The position numbers and the translations under genes were made by a program. A stretch of 64,000 nt of DNA from Actinocorallia sp039871655 (GTDB lineage: Bacteria > Actinomycetota > Actinomycetes > Streptosporangiales > Streptosporangiaceae): NCBI RefSeq assembly GCF_039871655.1, contig NZ_JBDPLZ010000010.1, positions 168,809-232,808 on the forward strand. Reading direction: 5' to 3'. Of this stretch, positions 39,134-47,184 are shown piece by piece. Position 1 is the stretch's first letter. Each line of letters opens with the position of its first letter. The notes beneath the pieces were generated by a model. The model made no database searches and was not told the origin of the DNA. It saw only the letters and a program-made list of their open reading frames with translations.

Positions 39134-39172
39134 GGATCACCGTTCGGCGCGTCACGCGCCGAACGGTGATCC
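39134..39172 (-). terminator. Terminator of the P450 operon
   Basis: An 18-bp perfect inverted repeat (arms 39134-39151 and 39155-39172, loop TCA) located 49 nt beyond the P450 stop codon. Confidence 0.9.
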
Positions 39173-39220
39173 GCGGGTCCTCGGCGCCGGGCTCTCAGCC
39201 CGCGGGCCGGACACGACCCG

Positions 39221-40594
39221 TCAGTCGGTGATCTTCGCTCTCGCCTTGCGGACGGTGACCGGCTCGGCGAGCCGCTGCTCGTCGCAGACCCTCTGGAGCT
39301 TCTCGAGGGTCTCGTCGAGCCCGGGGCCGAGCCTGGGACCGGGAGTGAAGGTCGCGGGGAGACAGCGCATGCCGTTGATGACGGAGACCGTGTCGTAGTG
39401 CACGGTCCCCTCGGGGTCGCACACGTAGTCCGGCATGCGGTCGAGGACCTGGACGATCATGCGCTTGAACACCGTGCGCGCGACGTTCGAGCCGATGCAC
39501 CGGTGGATGCCCAGGCCGAAGCTGGCGTGCCTGTTGCCCTCGCGCTCCATGTCGATCCTGTCGGGCTCCTCGAAGACCGCGGGGTCGCGGTTGGCCATCG
39601 CCCAGGACAGCCAGAGGCGCTCGCCCTCCTTGAACCTCACCCCGGCGATCTCGCAGTCGGCCGAGATCGTGCGCCCGTCCCCGACGGCCGGGGTGTAGAA
39701 GCGCAGGAACTCCTCGGTCGCCGAGTCCAGCAGGGCGCCGCGCTCGCGGCTGAGCCGTTCGCGCTCCGCCGGGTTCTCCGAGAGCCACTCGATGGCGTGG
39801 GCGGTGAGGGCCGTCGTGGTGTCGAAGCCGCCGCCGATGAGCAGGCCGAGCACGCCGAGCAGTTCGTCGTCGGGCGCCTTCCGGCCGTTGATCTCGGCGT
39901 TGATCAGCCCGTCCACCAGGCCCGGCCGGGGATTCTCCTTGATCTCGGCGAGCCGCCTGGCGAGCTCCTGCTGCATCGCCATGTGCAGCTGCCCGACCCG
40001 CATGATGTCGGGGGACGTGAGCGGGGTGTAGATGACCGCGTGGGCCGGTTCGCAGTAGACCGTCCAGTCCTTGACGGGGATCCCCATCATGGCCAGGGTG
40101 AAGACGGCGGGCACGATGTTGACGAGGTCCTCGACGAAGTCGATGCGGCCCGTCTCGATCCTCTCGTCGAGGCAGGCGCGGACGAGTTCGTCGATCCAGG
40201 GGACCCAGCGGCCGATGGCCGCGGGGGACAGGTAGGGGTTGAGCGCCTGGCGGAAGTGGCGCTGCTCGGGCGGGTCCATCTCCAGGAATCCGCCCCGGGT
40301 GCTCCGGGCACGCAGGGGAGGGGGGATGGAGATCCCCTTGTAGCCGCGCCGCTCGCCCTTGACGTCGTTGTCGTTGGAGAGGTACTCGGCGGACCGGGCG
40401 GCGAGCTCGAAGACCTCGCGGTTTCCGGCGGCGACCCAGTGCCCCCCGTGGGTGTCGGTCCAGGCGATGGGGCACCGGGCGTGCATCTCGTGGGTGATCT
40501 CCTCGAACCGCTCCCGGTAGTCGGGGGCGTGCCGGTCGAAGTGGTACCTGACCTTCTCGCGGTCCTCGTCGCCGACGATGTCCTCCTCGCTCAC
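39221..40594 (-). CDS. Cytochrome P450
   Basis: 457 residues. The I-helix motif is GGGFDTTTA, the ERR-region Glu is in EEFLRFYTPAV, and the haem loop is FGLGIHRCIGSNVAR with the proximal Cys366. It starts with GTG at 40594, overlapping the ferredoxin stop by 3 nt (GTGA), so ferredoxin and P450 are co-translated. It is the last gene of the SDR-ferredoxin-P450 operon. Its haem-loop and N-terminal length resemble actinobacterial P450s acting on terpenoid or steroid acids; the substrate is inference. Confidence 0.92.
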   Translation of the reverse strand: MSEEDIVGDEDREKVRYHFDRHAPDYRERFEEITHEMHARCPIAWTDTHGGHWVAAGNREVFELAARSAEYLSNDNDVKGERRGYKGISIPPPLRARSTRGGFLEMDPPEQRHFRQALNPYLSPAAIGRWVPWIDELVRACLDERIETGRIDFVEDLVNIVPAVFTLAMMGIPVKDWTVYCEPAHAVIYTPLTSPDIMRVGQLHMAMQQELARRLAEIKENPRPGLVDGLINAEINGRKAPDDELLGVLGLLIGGGFDTTTALTAHAIEWLSENPAERERLSRERGALLDSATEEFLRFYTPAVGDGRTISADCEIAGVRFKEGERLWLSWAMANRDPAVFEEPDRIDMEREGNRHASFGLGIHRCIGSNVARTVFKRMIVQVLDRMPDYVCDPEGTVHYDTVSVINGMRCLPATFTPGPRLGPGLDETLEKLQRVCDEQRLAEPVTVRKARAKITD

Positions 40595-40791
40595 GGTGCT
40601 CCCTCCACGGAGATCGCCCGCTCGGGGCATGATCTGACGGCGTTCATCACCTGGGCCTCCTGGCCGGCGGGGACGTCAGGGCCGATCGGCGAGGAGTGCC
40701 CGTCGACGTCGTCGAGTTCGAAGACCTCGGGGGCCTTCATCGCGCAGAGCGTGTGCCCCTGGCAGAGCGTTCGGTCGACCTTGACCTTCAT
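40591..40791 (-). CDS. 3Fe-4S-type ferredoxin for P450
   Basis: 66 residues. Cluster ligands are Cys10 and Cys16 (TLCQGHTLC) and Cys55 (RSCPERA); the position normally holding a fourth Cys is His13, as in ferredoxins that partner actinobacterial P450s. It overlaps the P450 start and is the obvious electron donor to it. Confidence 0.9.
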   Translation of the reverse strand: MKVKVDRTLCQGHTLCAMKAPEVFELDDVDGHSSPIGPDVPAGQEAQVMNAVRSCPERAISVEGAP

Positions 40792-40814
40792 GATCGTTCT
40801 CCTTCCCTTGCCGT

Positions 40815-41675
40815 TCAGACGTGGAAGTCGTGCCACTTGAGGTAGCCGCCGGCGTCGACCCGCAGCTGCATGCCGGTCACATAGCGGGCCTCGTCGGAGG
40901 CGAGGAAGAGGATGGCGTTGCTGATGTCCACGGGTTCGACGTACGGGACCGGCATCGCCTGCTGCACGTAGAACGCGGGTTCCGCGTCCTCGCGCTTCGG
41001 GTCCTCCAGGTCCGGGCGGAAGGAGCGGTACATGGGCTTGCTCTGCAGCATCCGGGTGTTGACGTTGGTCGGGTGCACGACGTTGGCCCGGATGGAACGG
41101 GGGGCGAGCTGCCGTCCGAGCTCGTGCATGTAGTCGGACAGGATCCGCTTGGCCCAGGCGTAGCCGCTGCCTCCGGGGTTGGTGCCGGGGTTCTGGACCA
41201 TGCCCTGGCTCATCAGCGCGGCGGCGGAGGCGACCGCGATGACCGAGGCGCCCTCGGACAGGTACGGAAGGGACGCTTGGATCGCGTTGATCGATCCGAG
41301 CAGGTTGACGTTGACGACGTCCGTCCACGCCTGGAGCGGGGGGTCGCCGTGCAGCGGGGCGATGCCGGCCTGAGCGACGACCACGTCGACCTTGCCGAGC
41401 TCGGCGATGCCCTGCTCCAGCGCGTCGCGCATCTGCGCCGCCTCGCGGACGTCGGCCTGGACGGCCACGATGCGCCGGCCCCGCTCCTCGACCAGGCGCA
41501 CTGTCTCCTTGAGGTCGTCCGGGTCGGCCATGGGGTAGCCGACGGTCTCGTAGTCCCGGCAGAGGTCGACCGCTATGACGTCGGCTCCCTCCTCGGCCAG
41601 TCGGACGGCGTGGCTGCGGCCTTGACCGCGAGCCGCGCCGGTGATGAAGGCGACTTTTCCCTCAACGCGTCCCAT
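40815..41675 (-). CDS. Mycofactocin-coupled SDR family oxidoreductase
   Basis: 286 residues. The start GKVAFITGAARGQGRSHAVRLAEEGADVIAVDLC is the signature of the mycofactocin-dependent SDR group, in which the nicotinamide stays bound. The catalytic Tyr-x3-Lys is in GSGYAWAKR. The C-terminus is LRVDAGGYLKWHD. It oxidises an alcohol, with electrons passing to mycofactocin; no mycofactocin genes are in the window. It is the first gene of the P450 operon and divergent from the amidohydrolase. Confidence 0.88.
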   Translation of the reverse strand: MGRVEGKVAFITGAARGQGRSHAVRLAEEGADVIAVDLCRDYETVGYPMADPDDLKETVRLVEERGRRIVAVQADVREAAQMRDALEQGIAELGKVDVVVAQAGIAPLHGDPPLQAWTDVVNVNLLGSINAIQASLPYLSEGASVIAVASAAALMSQGMVQNPGTNPGGSGYAWAKRILSDYMHELGRQLAPRSIRANVVHPTNVNTRMLQSKPMYRSFRPDLEDPKREDAEPAFYVQQAMPVPYVEPVDISNAILFLASDEARYVTGMQLRVDAGGYLKWHDFHV

Positions 41676-41790
41676 CGGATGGCTCCTTCTGCTTCGGGGG
41701 GGTGACTGAGAGCAGTGGGTGGTGCAGAGCTGGTCGGTCGGTCGCCGACTCGATTACAGCGATCGCCGTTATCGAGAAGTTCAGTTACGA

Positions 41791-41811
41791 ATGAGAGAAC
41801 CGTACTCTCAT
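41791..41811. promoter_or_regulatory. 21-bp palindromic operator in divergent promoter
   Basis: ATGAGAG (41791-41797) and CTCTCAT (41805-41811) are perfect 7-bp arms with a 7-nt spacer, placed in the 216-bp gap between the SDR and amidohydrolase operons. It is a good TetR-type operator. Regulators at 38344 or 46111 are candidates. Confidence 0.6.
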
Positions 41812-41891
41812 AAAAGGAGAAAAACCAGTCTTGATGAGTGATCGCTTACTTATTTATGGTGGGCTTCACCCTTACCGGCGAAGGAGATCCC

Positions 41892-43070
41892 ATGCCCTCC
41901 CGCGACCTGCCGTATCCGCTGTTCGACGCGGACAACCACCTTTACGAGCCCCAGGAGGCGCTGACCAAGTACCTACCGAAGGAGTACAAGAACGCGATCA
42001 AGTACGTGCAGGTCGACGGTCGCACGAAGATCGCCGTCCGCGGCCGGATCAGCGAGTACATCCCCAACCCCACCTTCGAGGTGGTCGCGCGCCCCGGCGC
42101 GATGGAGGAGTACTTCCGCGTGGGCAACCCCGACGGAAAGGACCGCCGGGCGATCTTCGGCGAGCCGATGCGCTCCATCCCCGCCTTCCGCGAGCCCGCC
42201 CCGCGACTGGAACTGATGGACGAACTGGGCATCCAGCGGACGCTGATGTTCCCGACGCTGGCCAGCCTCATCGAGGAGCGCATGAAGGACGACCCCGAGA
42301 TGACCCACGCGGTCATCCACGCGCTCAACCAGTGGCTGCTGGAGACCTGGTCCTTCAACTACGAGGACCGCATCTTCACCACCCCCGTCATCACCATGCC
42401 CATCGTCGAGAAGGCGATCGAGGAGCTCGACTGGGTCGTGGAGAACGGCGCCCGGGCGATCCTGGTGCGTCCCGCCCCCGTCCCCGGGTACAAGGGCAGC
42501 CGCTCGTTCGGCCTGCCGGAGTTCGACCCGTTCTGGCAGCGGGTCGTCGACCACGACATCCTGGTCGCGCTGCACTCCTCCGACAGCGGCTACAGCCGCT
42601 ACATCAGCGACTGGGAGGGCGTCAGCAACGAGATGCTGCCGTTCAAGCCGAACGCCTTCCGCATGATCTTCGAGTGGCGTCCGATCCAGGACACCGTGGC
42701 CGCGCTGGCCATCCATGGCGCCCTGTCCCGGTTCCCCGCCCTGAAGATCGCCGTGATCGAGAACGGCGCCACCTGGGTGGGCCCGCTGCTGGAGCAGCTG
42801 GCCGGCATCTACAAGAAGATGCCGCAGGAGTTCACCGAGGACCCGGTGGTCGCGGTCAAGCGCAACATCCACGTCAGCCCCTTCTGGGAGGAGGACATGG
42901 CCAGGCTGTCCGACCTCATCGGGGTGGAGCGGGTGCTGTTCGGCTCCGACTACCCCCATCCCGAGGGCCTCGCCGACCCGATCACCTACGTCGACGAGCT
43001 CAAGGACCTCAGCCGGGAGCAGCAGGCCCTCATCATGGGCGGCAATCTGGCCCGGCTCATCTCCGCGTGA
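41892..43070 (+). CDS. Amidohydrolase family (amidohydrolase-2) protein
   Basis: 392 residues with the metal-dependent hydrolase fold: FDADNHLYEPQEAL at the N-terminus (the DxH-like region reads DNH), LVALHSSDSGYS, LKIAVIENGATWVGPLLE, and the C-terminal VLFGSDYPHPEG with the metal-binding Asp. This belongs to the COG2159 group, which includes decarboxylases and hydrolases of cyclic acids. The ATG at 41892 has AAGGAG 8 nt upstream. It heads an operon with paired acyl-CoA dehydrogenases, an enoyl-CoA hydratase and a TetR gene, so a ring- or acyl-CoA-cleaving step is likely. Confidence 0.87.
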   Translation: MPSRDLPYPLFDADNHLYEPQEALTKYLPKEYKNAIKYVQVDGRTKIAVRGRISEYIPNPTFEVVARPGAMEEYFRVGNPDGKDRRAIFGEPMRSIPAFREPAPRLELMDELGIQRTLMFPTLASLIEERMKDDPEMTHAVIHALNQWLLETWSFNYEDRIFTTPVITMPIVEKAIEELDWVVENGARAILVRPAPVPGYKGSRSFGLPEFDPFWQRVVDHDILVALHSSDSGYSRYISDWEGVSNEMLPFKPNAFRMIFEWRPIQDTVAALAIHGALSRFPALKIAVIENGATWVGPLLEQLAGIYKKMPQEFTEDPVVAVKRNIHVSPFWEEDMARLSDLIGVERVLFGSDYPHPEGLADPITYVDELKDLSREQQALIMGGNLARLISA

Positions 43071-43118
43071 GGCGAGACCCGATGAAAGCAGGACGCATAG
43101 CGCGCGAGGGGAACCAGG

Positions 43119-44117
43119 ATGATCTTCGAGTTCGATGACGACCAGCGGCTGTGGCAGGCGACGGTTCGCGAGGCCGTCGCCAAGGAGTGCCCAACCTCGC
43201 TGATCCGAGGGATCGCCGACGAGGGGGCCGATCCCGGACCGCTCTGGGCCGCCTACGTCCGCCATGGCTGGACCGAGCTGACCGGGCGGGCGGAGGCCGT
43301 GGAGCTGGCGATCGTGCTGGAGGAGCTGGGCCGGGCCACCGATCCCACCCCCTACCTGGCGACGATGACGCAGTTCGCCCCTTTCTTCCCCGAGGCCGCC
43401 GGGCGTGGCGAGTCCGGCACCGCGGTGTTCGAGGGTGTCACCGCCAGGCGTCACGGTAACGGCTGGCTGCTGAACGGCACCGCCCGCCACATCCTGGACG
43501 GCGACCGCGCGGACCGGCTGGCCGTCGTCACCGGCGAGGGAGTCTTCTCCGTCCCGGCCGAGCGGACCACGGCCACCCTCACGCCGGTCTTCGACCCGAT
43601 CCTGCACGTCGCGGAGGTCTCCTTCGCGGACGTCGGTGTCTCCGCGGACGACCTGAGCGCGACGGATCCGGCCGAGGCCCGCCATCTCGCTCTCACCGGT
43701 CTGGCCCTGACGACGGTCGGAGCCTGCCAGCGGATCCTCGACCTGACCCTGGAACACGTGCGCACCCGCCACCAGTTCGGGGCGCCGATCGGCTCGTTCC
43801 AGGCCGTCAAGCACAAGGCCGCCGACATGCACGTGGCGATCGAACGCGCCCGCGCCCTGGCCTACTACGCGGCGTTGACGATCGCCGCCGACGACCCTCG
43901 CCGTGCCCTGGCGGCCTCGATGGCCAAAGCGTCGGCGGGGGAGTGCCAGTCCCTGGTGTTCTGCCACGGCTACCAGTTGTTCGGTGCCATGGGCTACACG
44001 TGGGAGAACGACCTTCAGTTCGCGCTCAAGCGCGCCAAGGCCGGTGAGCTGCTGCTCGGCGGCGCCGCCGAGCACCGGTCACTGATCGTGGAGGAATACG
44101 ATGCAGCTCACCTTTGA
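43119..44117 (+). CDS. Acyl-CoA dehydrogenase, short subunit
   Basis: 332 residues with the ACAD fold, including LALTTVGACQRILDLTLEHVRTRHQFGAPIGSFQAVKHKAADM. It lacks the usual catalytic Glu context and is shorter than normal. In actinobacteria such subunits pair with a full-length ACAD encoded next to them to form alpha2beta2 enzymes, as in steroid side-chain degradation (FadE/ChsE types). It overlaps the next gene by 17 nt, supporting a heteromeric complex. Confidence 0.85.
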   Translation: MIFEFDDDQRLWQATVREAVAKECPTSLIRGIADEGADPGPLWAAYVRHGWTELTGRAEAVELAIVLEELGRATDPTPYLATMTQFAPFFPEAAGRGESGTAVFEGVTARRHGNGWLLNGTARHILDGDRADRLAVVTGEGVFSVPAERTTATLTPVFDPILHVAEVSFADVGVSADDLSATDPAEARHLALTGLALTTVGACQRILDLTLEHVRTRHQFGAPIGSFQAVKHKAADMHVAIERARALAYYAALTIAADDPRRALAASMAKASAGECQSLVFCHGYQLFGAMGYTWENDLQFALKRAKAGELLLGGAAEHRSLIVEEYDAAHL

Positions 44118-45273
44118 TCCCGAGGTCGAGGCCTTCCGCGCGGAGTTCGCGGCGTTCCTCGCCGAGCACGCGCCCTCGGAGGCCGAGGCAGTGGAGCGGC
44201 CGCGCTCCAGCGCCCACATCCCCGAGTGGGCGCGCCGCTGGCAGCGGCTGCTGTTCGACGAGGGATGGCTGCTGCCGGGCAATCCGCCGGAGTTCGGCGG
44301 GCGTAACGCGAGTCTCCTGCAGCAGTACGTGCATCTGGAGGAGTTGGCGCGGCGGCGGATCTATCACAGCTTCAACCCCCAGGGCCTGGGCATCATCGCG
44401 GCCTCGTTGTTGTCGTTCGGGACCGAGGAGCAGAAGCACCGCTGGGCGGTCCCCGTTCTGCGTGCGGAGAAGACGGCCGCGCTGGGCATGAGCGAGCCGG
44501 GAGCGGGCTCGGACCTGGCCTCGCTGCGCACCCGCGCGGTGCTGGAGGGCGGCAACTTCACGGTGAACGGGCAGAAGGTGTGGACGTCGGGCGCGCATGA
44601 CGCCGACTTCATCCTCGCCTTCGTGCGCACCGACCCCGACGCGCCCAAGCACAAGGGCATCAGCACGTTGATCATCCCTACGGACACGCCGGGCGTGACC
44701 CGCCGCCCGTTCGGCTCGATCGCCGGACGCGAGGACCTGGATTTCAACGAGGTCTTCTTCGAGGACGTCAAGGTCCCCGCCGAGAACCTCGTCGGCGCCC
44801 TTAACGACGGCTGGCGGATCGCGACCGGCTCCCTCGGCCATGAGCGCAACATGTTGTGGCTGCACTTCGCCACACGCCTGGAGGAACAGGTCCGGGACTT
44901 CCGCCCGACGACCCCGCTCGACCGCGACTGGTACGCCACGCTCGTCATGGACGCCCAGGCCCTGCGGCTGATGGGCTCGGCGGCCCTGGCCCGCGCCGCC
45001 CGCGGCGAGGAGGACGTCGCGGCGCTGTCCGTGCTCAAGCTGTTCGGCTCCGAAGCGACGCAGAAGGCGGCGGAGCGGATGCTGGACGCCCACGGGGCCG
45101 AAGGCCTGTACCCCGCGGCCACGGGGCCCTACGCCCATCTGAATCTGGACGTGTTCATCACCGGCTGGTTCGAACGCTATGCGCGGAGCTTCGGCGGCAC
45201 CATCGCCGGCGGCACCTCCGAGATCCAGCGCACGGTCATCGCCGAGCGGGTGCTCGGCCTGCCCCGAGGCTGA
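44101..45273 (+). CDS. Acyl-CoA dehydrogenase, catalytic subunit
   Basis: 390 residues. FAD-binding and active-site blocks are ALGMSEPGAGSDLASLRTRA, WTSGAHDADFILAFVRTD, and the C-terminal FGGTIAGGTSEIQRTVIAERVLGLPRG. It starts inside the end of the preceding ACAD gene, so the two probably form one heterotetramer that introduces a double bond in a CoA-linked side chain. Confidence 0.9.
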   Translation: MQLTFDPEVEAFRAEFAAFLAEHAPSEAEAVERPRSSAHIPEWARRWQRLLFDEGWLLPGNPPEFGGRNASLLQQYVHLEELARRRIYHSFNPQGLGIIAASLLSFGTEEQKHRWAVPVLRAEKTAALGMSEPGAGSDLASLRTRAVLEGGNFTVNGQKVWTSGAHDADFILAFVRTDPDAPKHKGISTLIIPTDTPGVTRRPFGSIAGREDLDFNEVFFEDVKVPAENLVGALNDGWRIATGSLGHERNMLWLHFATRLEEQVRDFRPTTPLDRDWYATLVMDAQALRLMGSAALARAARGEEDVAALSVLKLFGSEATQKAAERMLDAHGAEGLYPAATGPYAHLNLDVFITGWFERYARSFGGTIAGGTSEIQRTVIAERVLGLPRG

Positions 45274-45283
45274 GGAGCCCATC

Positions 45284-46066
45284 ATGTACATCTGTTACGA
45301 GGTCGCCGACAGGATCGCGACGATCACCCTCAACCGCCCCGAGGCGGCCAACGCCCAGAACATGCAGCTCCTCGACGAGCTCGACGCCGCGTGGACGAGG
45401 GCGGCGCAGGACGAGGACGTGGCGGTGATCGTGCTGCGGGCGGAGGGCAGGCACTTCTCGGCCGGCCACGATCTGAAGGGCAGCGGCCCGGCTCCGGAGA
45501 AGATCACCCTGGAGTGGATCTACAACGCGGAGACCCGCCGCTACCTGGACTACTCCCTGCGCTGGCGCAACGTTCCCAAGCCGTCGATCGCCGCCGTCCA
45601 GGGGCGTTGCATCGCGGGAGGTCTGCTGTTGTGCTGGCCGTGTGACCTGATCGTGGCTTCTGAGGACGCCTTGTTCTCCGACCCGGTGGTCACGATGGGC
45701 ATCGGCGGGGTGGAGTACCACGGCCACACCTGGGAGCTGGGTCCTCGCAAGGCCAAGGAGATCCTGTTCACCGGTCGTCCTTTGACGGCGGAGGAGGCCG
45801 AGAGGGTCGGCATGGTCAACCGGGTGGTGGCGCGGGAGGAGCTGGACGCCGCGACGCGTGAGCTGGCGGCGCAGATCGCCGAGATGCCGGCGTTCGGGTT
45901 GCGTCAGGCCAAGCGGGCGGTGAATCAGACCCAGGACGTGCAGGGTTTCTACGCCGCGATCCAGTCGGTGTTCGACATCCACCAGACCGGTCACGGCAAC
46001 GCCCTGAGCGTCGGCGGCTATCCGATCCTGGTCAAACTCGACGAGATGAAGGCCAAACTCAAATAG
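45284..46066 (+). CDS. Enoyl-CoA hydratase/isomerase family protein
   Basis: 260 residues. It has the start ICYEVADRIATITLNRPEAANAQN, oxyanion-hole AEGRHFSAGHDLKGSG and KPSIAAVQGRCIAGGLLLCWPCDLIVAS. The catalytic region is around DPVVTMGIGGVEYHGHTWELGPRKAKEIL, an unusual substitution pattern seen in a branch of mycobacterial crotonases. It follows the ACAD pair after 10 nt and likely hydrates the enoyl-CoA they make. The start is ATG 45284. Confidence 0.87.
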   Translation: MYICYEVADRIATITLNRPEAANAQNMQLLDELDAAWTRAAQDEDVAVIVLRAEGRHFSAGHDLKGSGPAPEKITLEWIYNAETRRYLDYSLRWRNVPKPSIAAVQGRCIAGGLLLCWPCDLIVASEDALFSDPVVTMGIGGVEYHGHTWELGPRKAKEILFTGRPLTAEEAERVGMVNRVVAREELDAATRELAAQIAEMPAFGLRQAKRAVNQTQDVQGFYAAIQSVFDIHQTGHGNALSVGGYPILVKLDEMKAKLK

Positions 46067-46110
46067 GCGACCGGTCCGATGAGTGCTCGCGAATCTCAGA
46101 GGAGAGCCTC

Positions 46111-46716
46111 ATGCCCGACCTGCGTCCCTACGCGGCCCTCCTCGCCAAGGGGGAGCACCGCAAACAGCTCATCCTCGCCGTCGCTCAGCGGCTGCTGACG
46201 AGGAACGGATGGCGTACCACGACGCTGGGGCAGATCGCGGGGGAGGCGGGGATCAGCCCCGCGGGCCTGCTGCATCACTTCAGGTCCAAGGAACATCTGC
46301 TCCAAGCGGTGCTCGAGGCCCGCAACGTCTACGACGCGGCGCACAAGGACGACTCGCGGGACCTCCTGGAGCAGCTCGAGCACGTCGCCGAGCGGATCGC
46401 CCGGGCTCCGGAGATGGTCGGGACGTTCGCCGTCCTCAGAATGGAGAACCTCGACCCCGACGCCCCGCTGCACGACTGGATGCTCGCCAGGCACCGGGCC
46501 GCGGTCGAGGCGGTCGCGGAGGGGATCCGCCGGGGCCAGCGCGCGGGCAGGTACCGGCCCGACCTGGACGCGGCGGTCAAGGCCGAGGAGATCGTCGCCT
46601 TCCTCAACGGGATGGAGGCCTCGTGGCTGATCGCGCCCTCGACCCCGGTGAAGGCGGTGTTCGGGGAGTACATCGCATCGCTAGCCCGGCAGTTCGACCG
46701 TCCGCCGGACCCGTGA
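46111..46716 (+). CDS. TetR family regulator
   Basis: 201 residues. The HTH is LAVAQRLLTRNGWRTTTLGQIAGEAGISPAGLLHHFRSKEHLLQAV (residues ~22-68). It is the last gene of the amidohydrolase operon and the likely local repressor acting at the 41791-41811 palindrome. GAGGAG precedes the ATG. Confidence 0.92.
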   Translation: MPDLRPYAALLAKGEHRKQLILAVAQRLLTRNGWRTTTLGQIAGEAGISPAGLLHHFRSKEHLLQAVLEARNVYDAAHKDDSRDLLEQLEHVAERIARAPEMVGTFAVLRMENLDPDAPLHDWMLARHRAAVEAVAEGIRRGQRAGRYRPDLDAAVKAEEIVAFLNGMEASWLIAPSTPVKAVFGEYIASLARQFDRPPDP

Positions 46717-46923
46717 TGAGACACCGGCCGGCGGCGGGGCCGACGCGGCACGGCGTCGGCGCGTTCGATGTGGCCGGAAGAGGCCGGTAGCCGAATCACG
46801 ACCGGCTCCGCCCTCGCCTGGCACGGCGTGGCCGTCATCGTGCGCGGACGGTCGTTCGTGCGCGGGGCGGGGAGCAGCATCACGCCGTTTCCCGTGCTGT
46901 GCGCGCCGTACGTACCCGTGTGG

Positions 46924-46991
46924 GTGACCTTGACCACAATGTTCGGGCCATGCTAGGCATGTGCACAGCAATGCTAGGTAGGTGCTCAGCA
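46924..46991 (+). promoter_or_regulatory. Promoter and tandem 21-bp operator repeats before the Mo-hydroxylase operon
   Basis: GTGACCTTGACCACA (46924-46938) supplies a -35 TTGACC. After an 11-nt gap come two exact tandem 21-bp units, 46950-46970 and 46971-46991, each beginning ATGCTAGG and ending CAGCA. The same module occurs before the mce operon. The flanking 46717-46923 and 46992-47184 stretches hold no gene I can support. Confidence 0.8.
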
Positions 46992-47184
46992 GTGCGAGGC
47001 GCAGGAGGTCCCGCGTGCTCGCGGCGGCACACGGCGGCAGACCGCGCACACGGTCAGAGGAGGCCTGAGTGAGCGACTCCGGTTCGGTCCACTGCTTCGG
47101 CGGCGAAGCATCGGCACCCCATCCCCGCCCCCGCTCCGACGGCCGGGCCGACGCCTTCGGGCGCGGCATGAGGACGGCCGGCGG

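Noticed and set aside
41973..44075. Minus-strand 700-codon frame
   Set aside because: Antisense to the amidohydrolase and acyl-CoA dehydrogenase genes; its product has no recognisable fold.
46924..46991. CRISPR array
   Set aside because: Only two adjacent 21-bp units with no spacers; the same module sits before the mce operon, so it is an operator.
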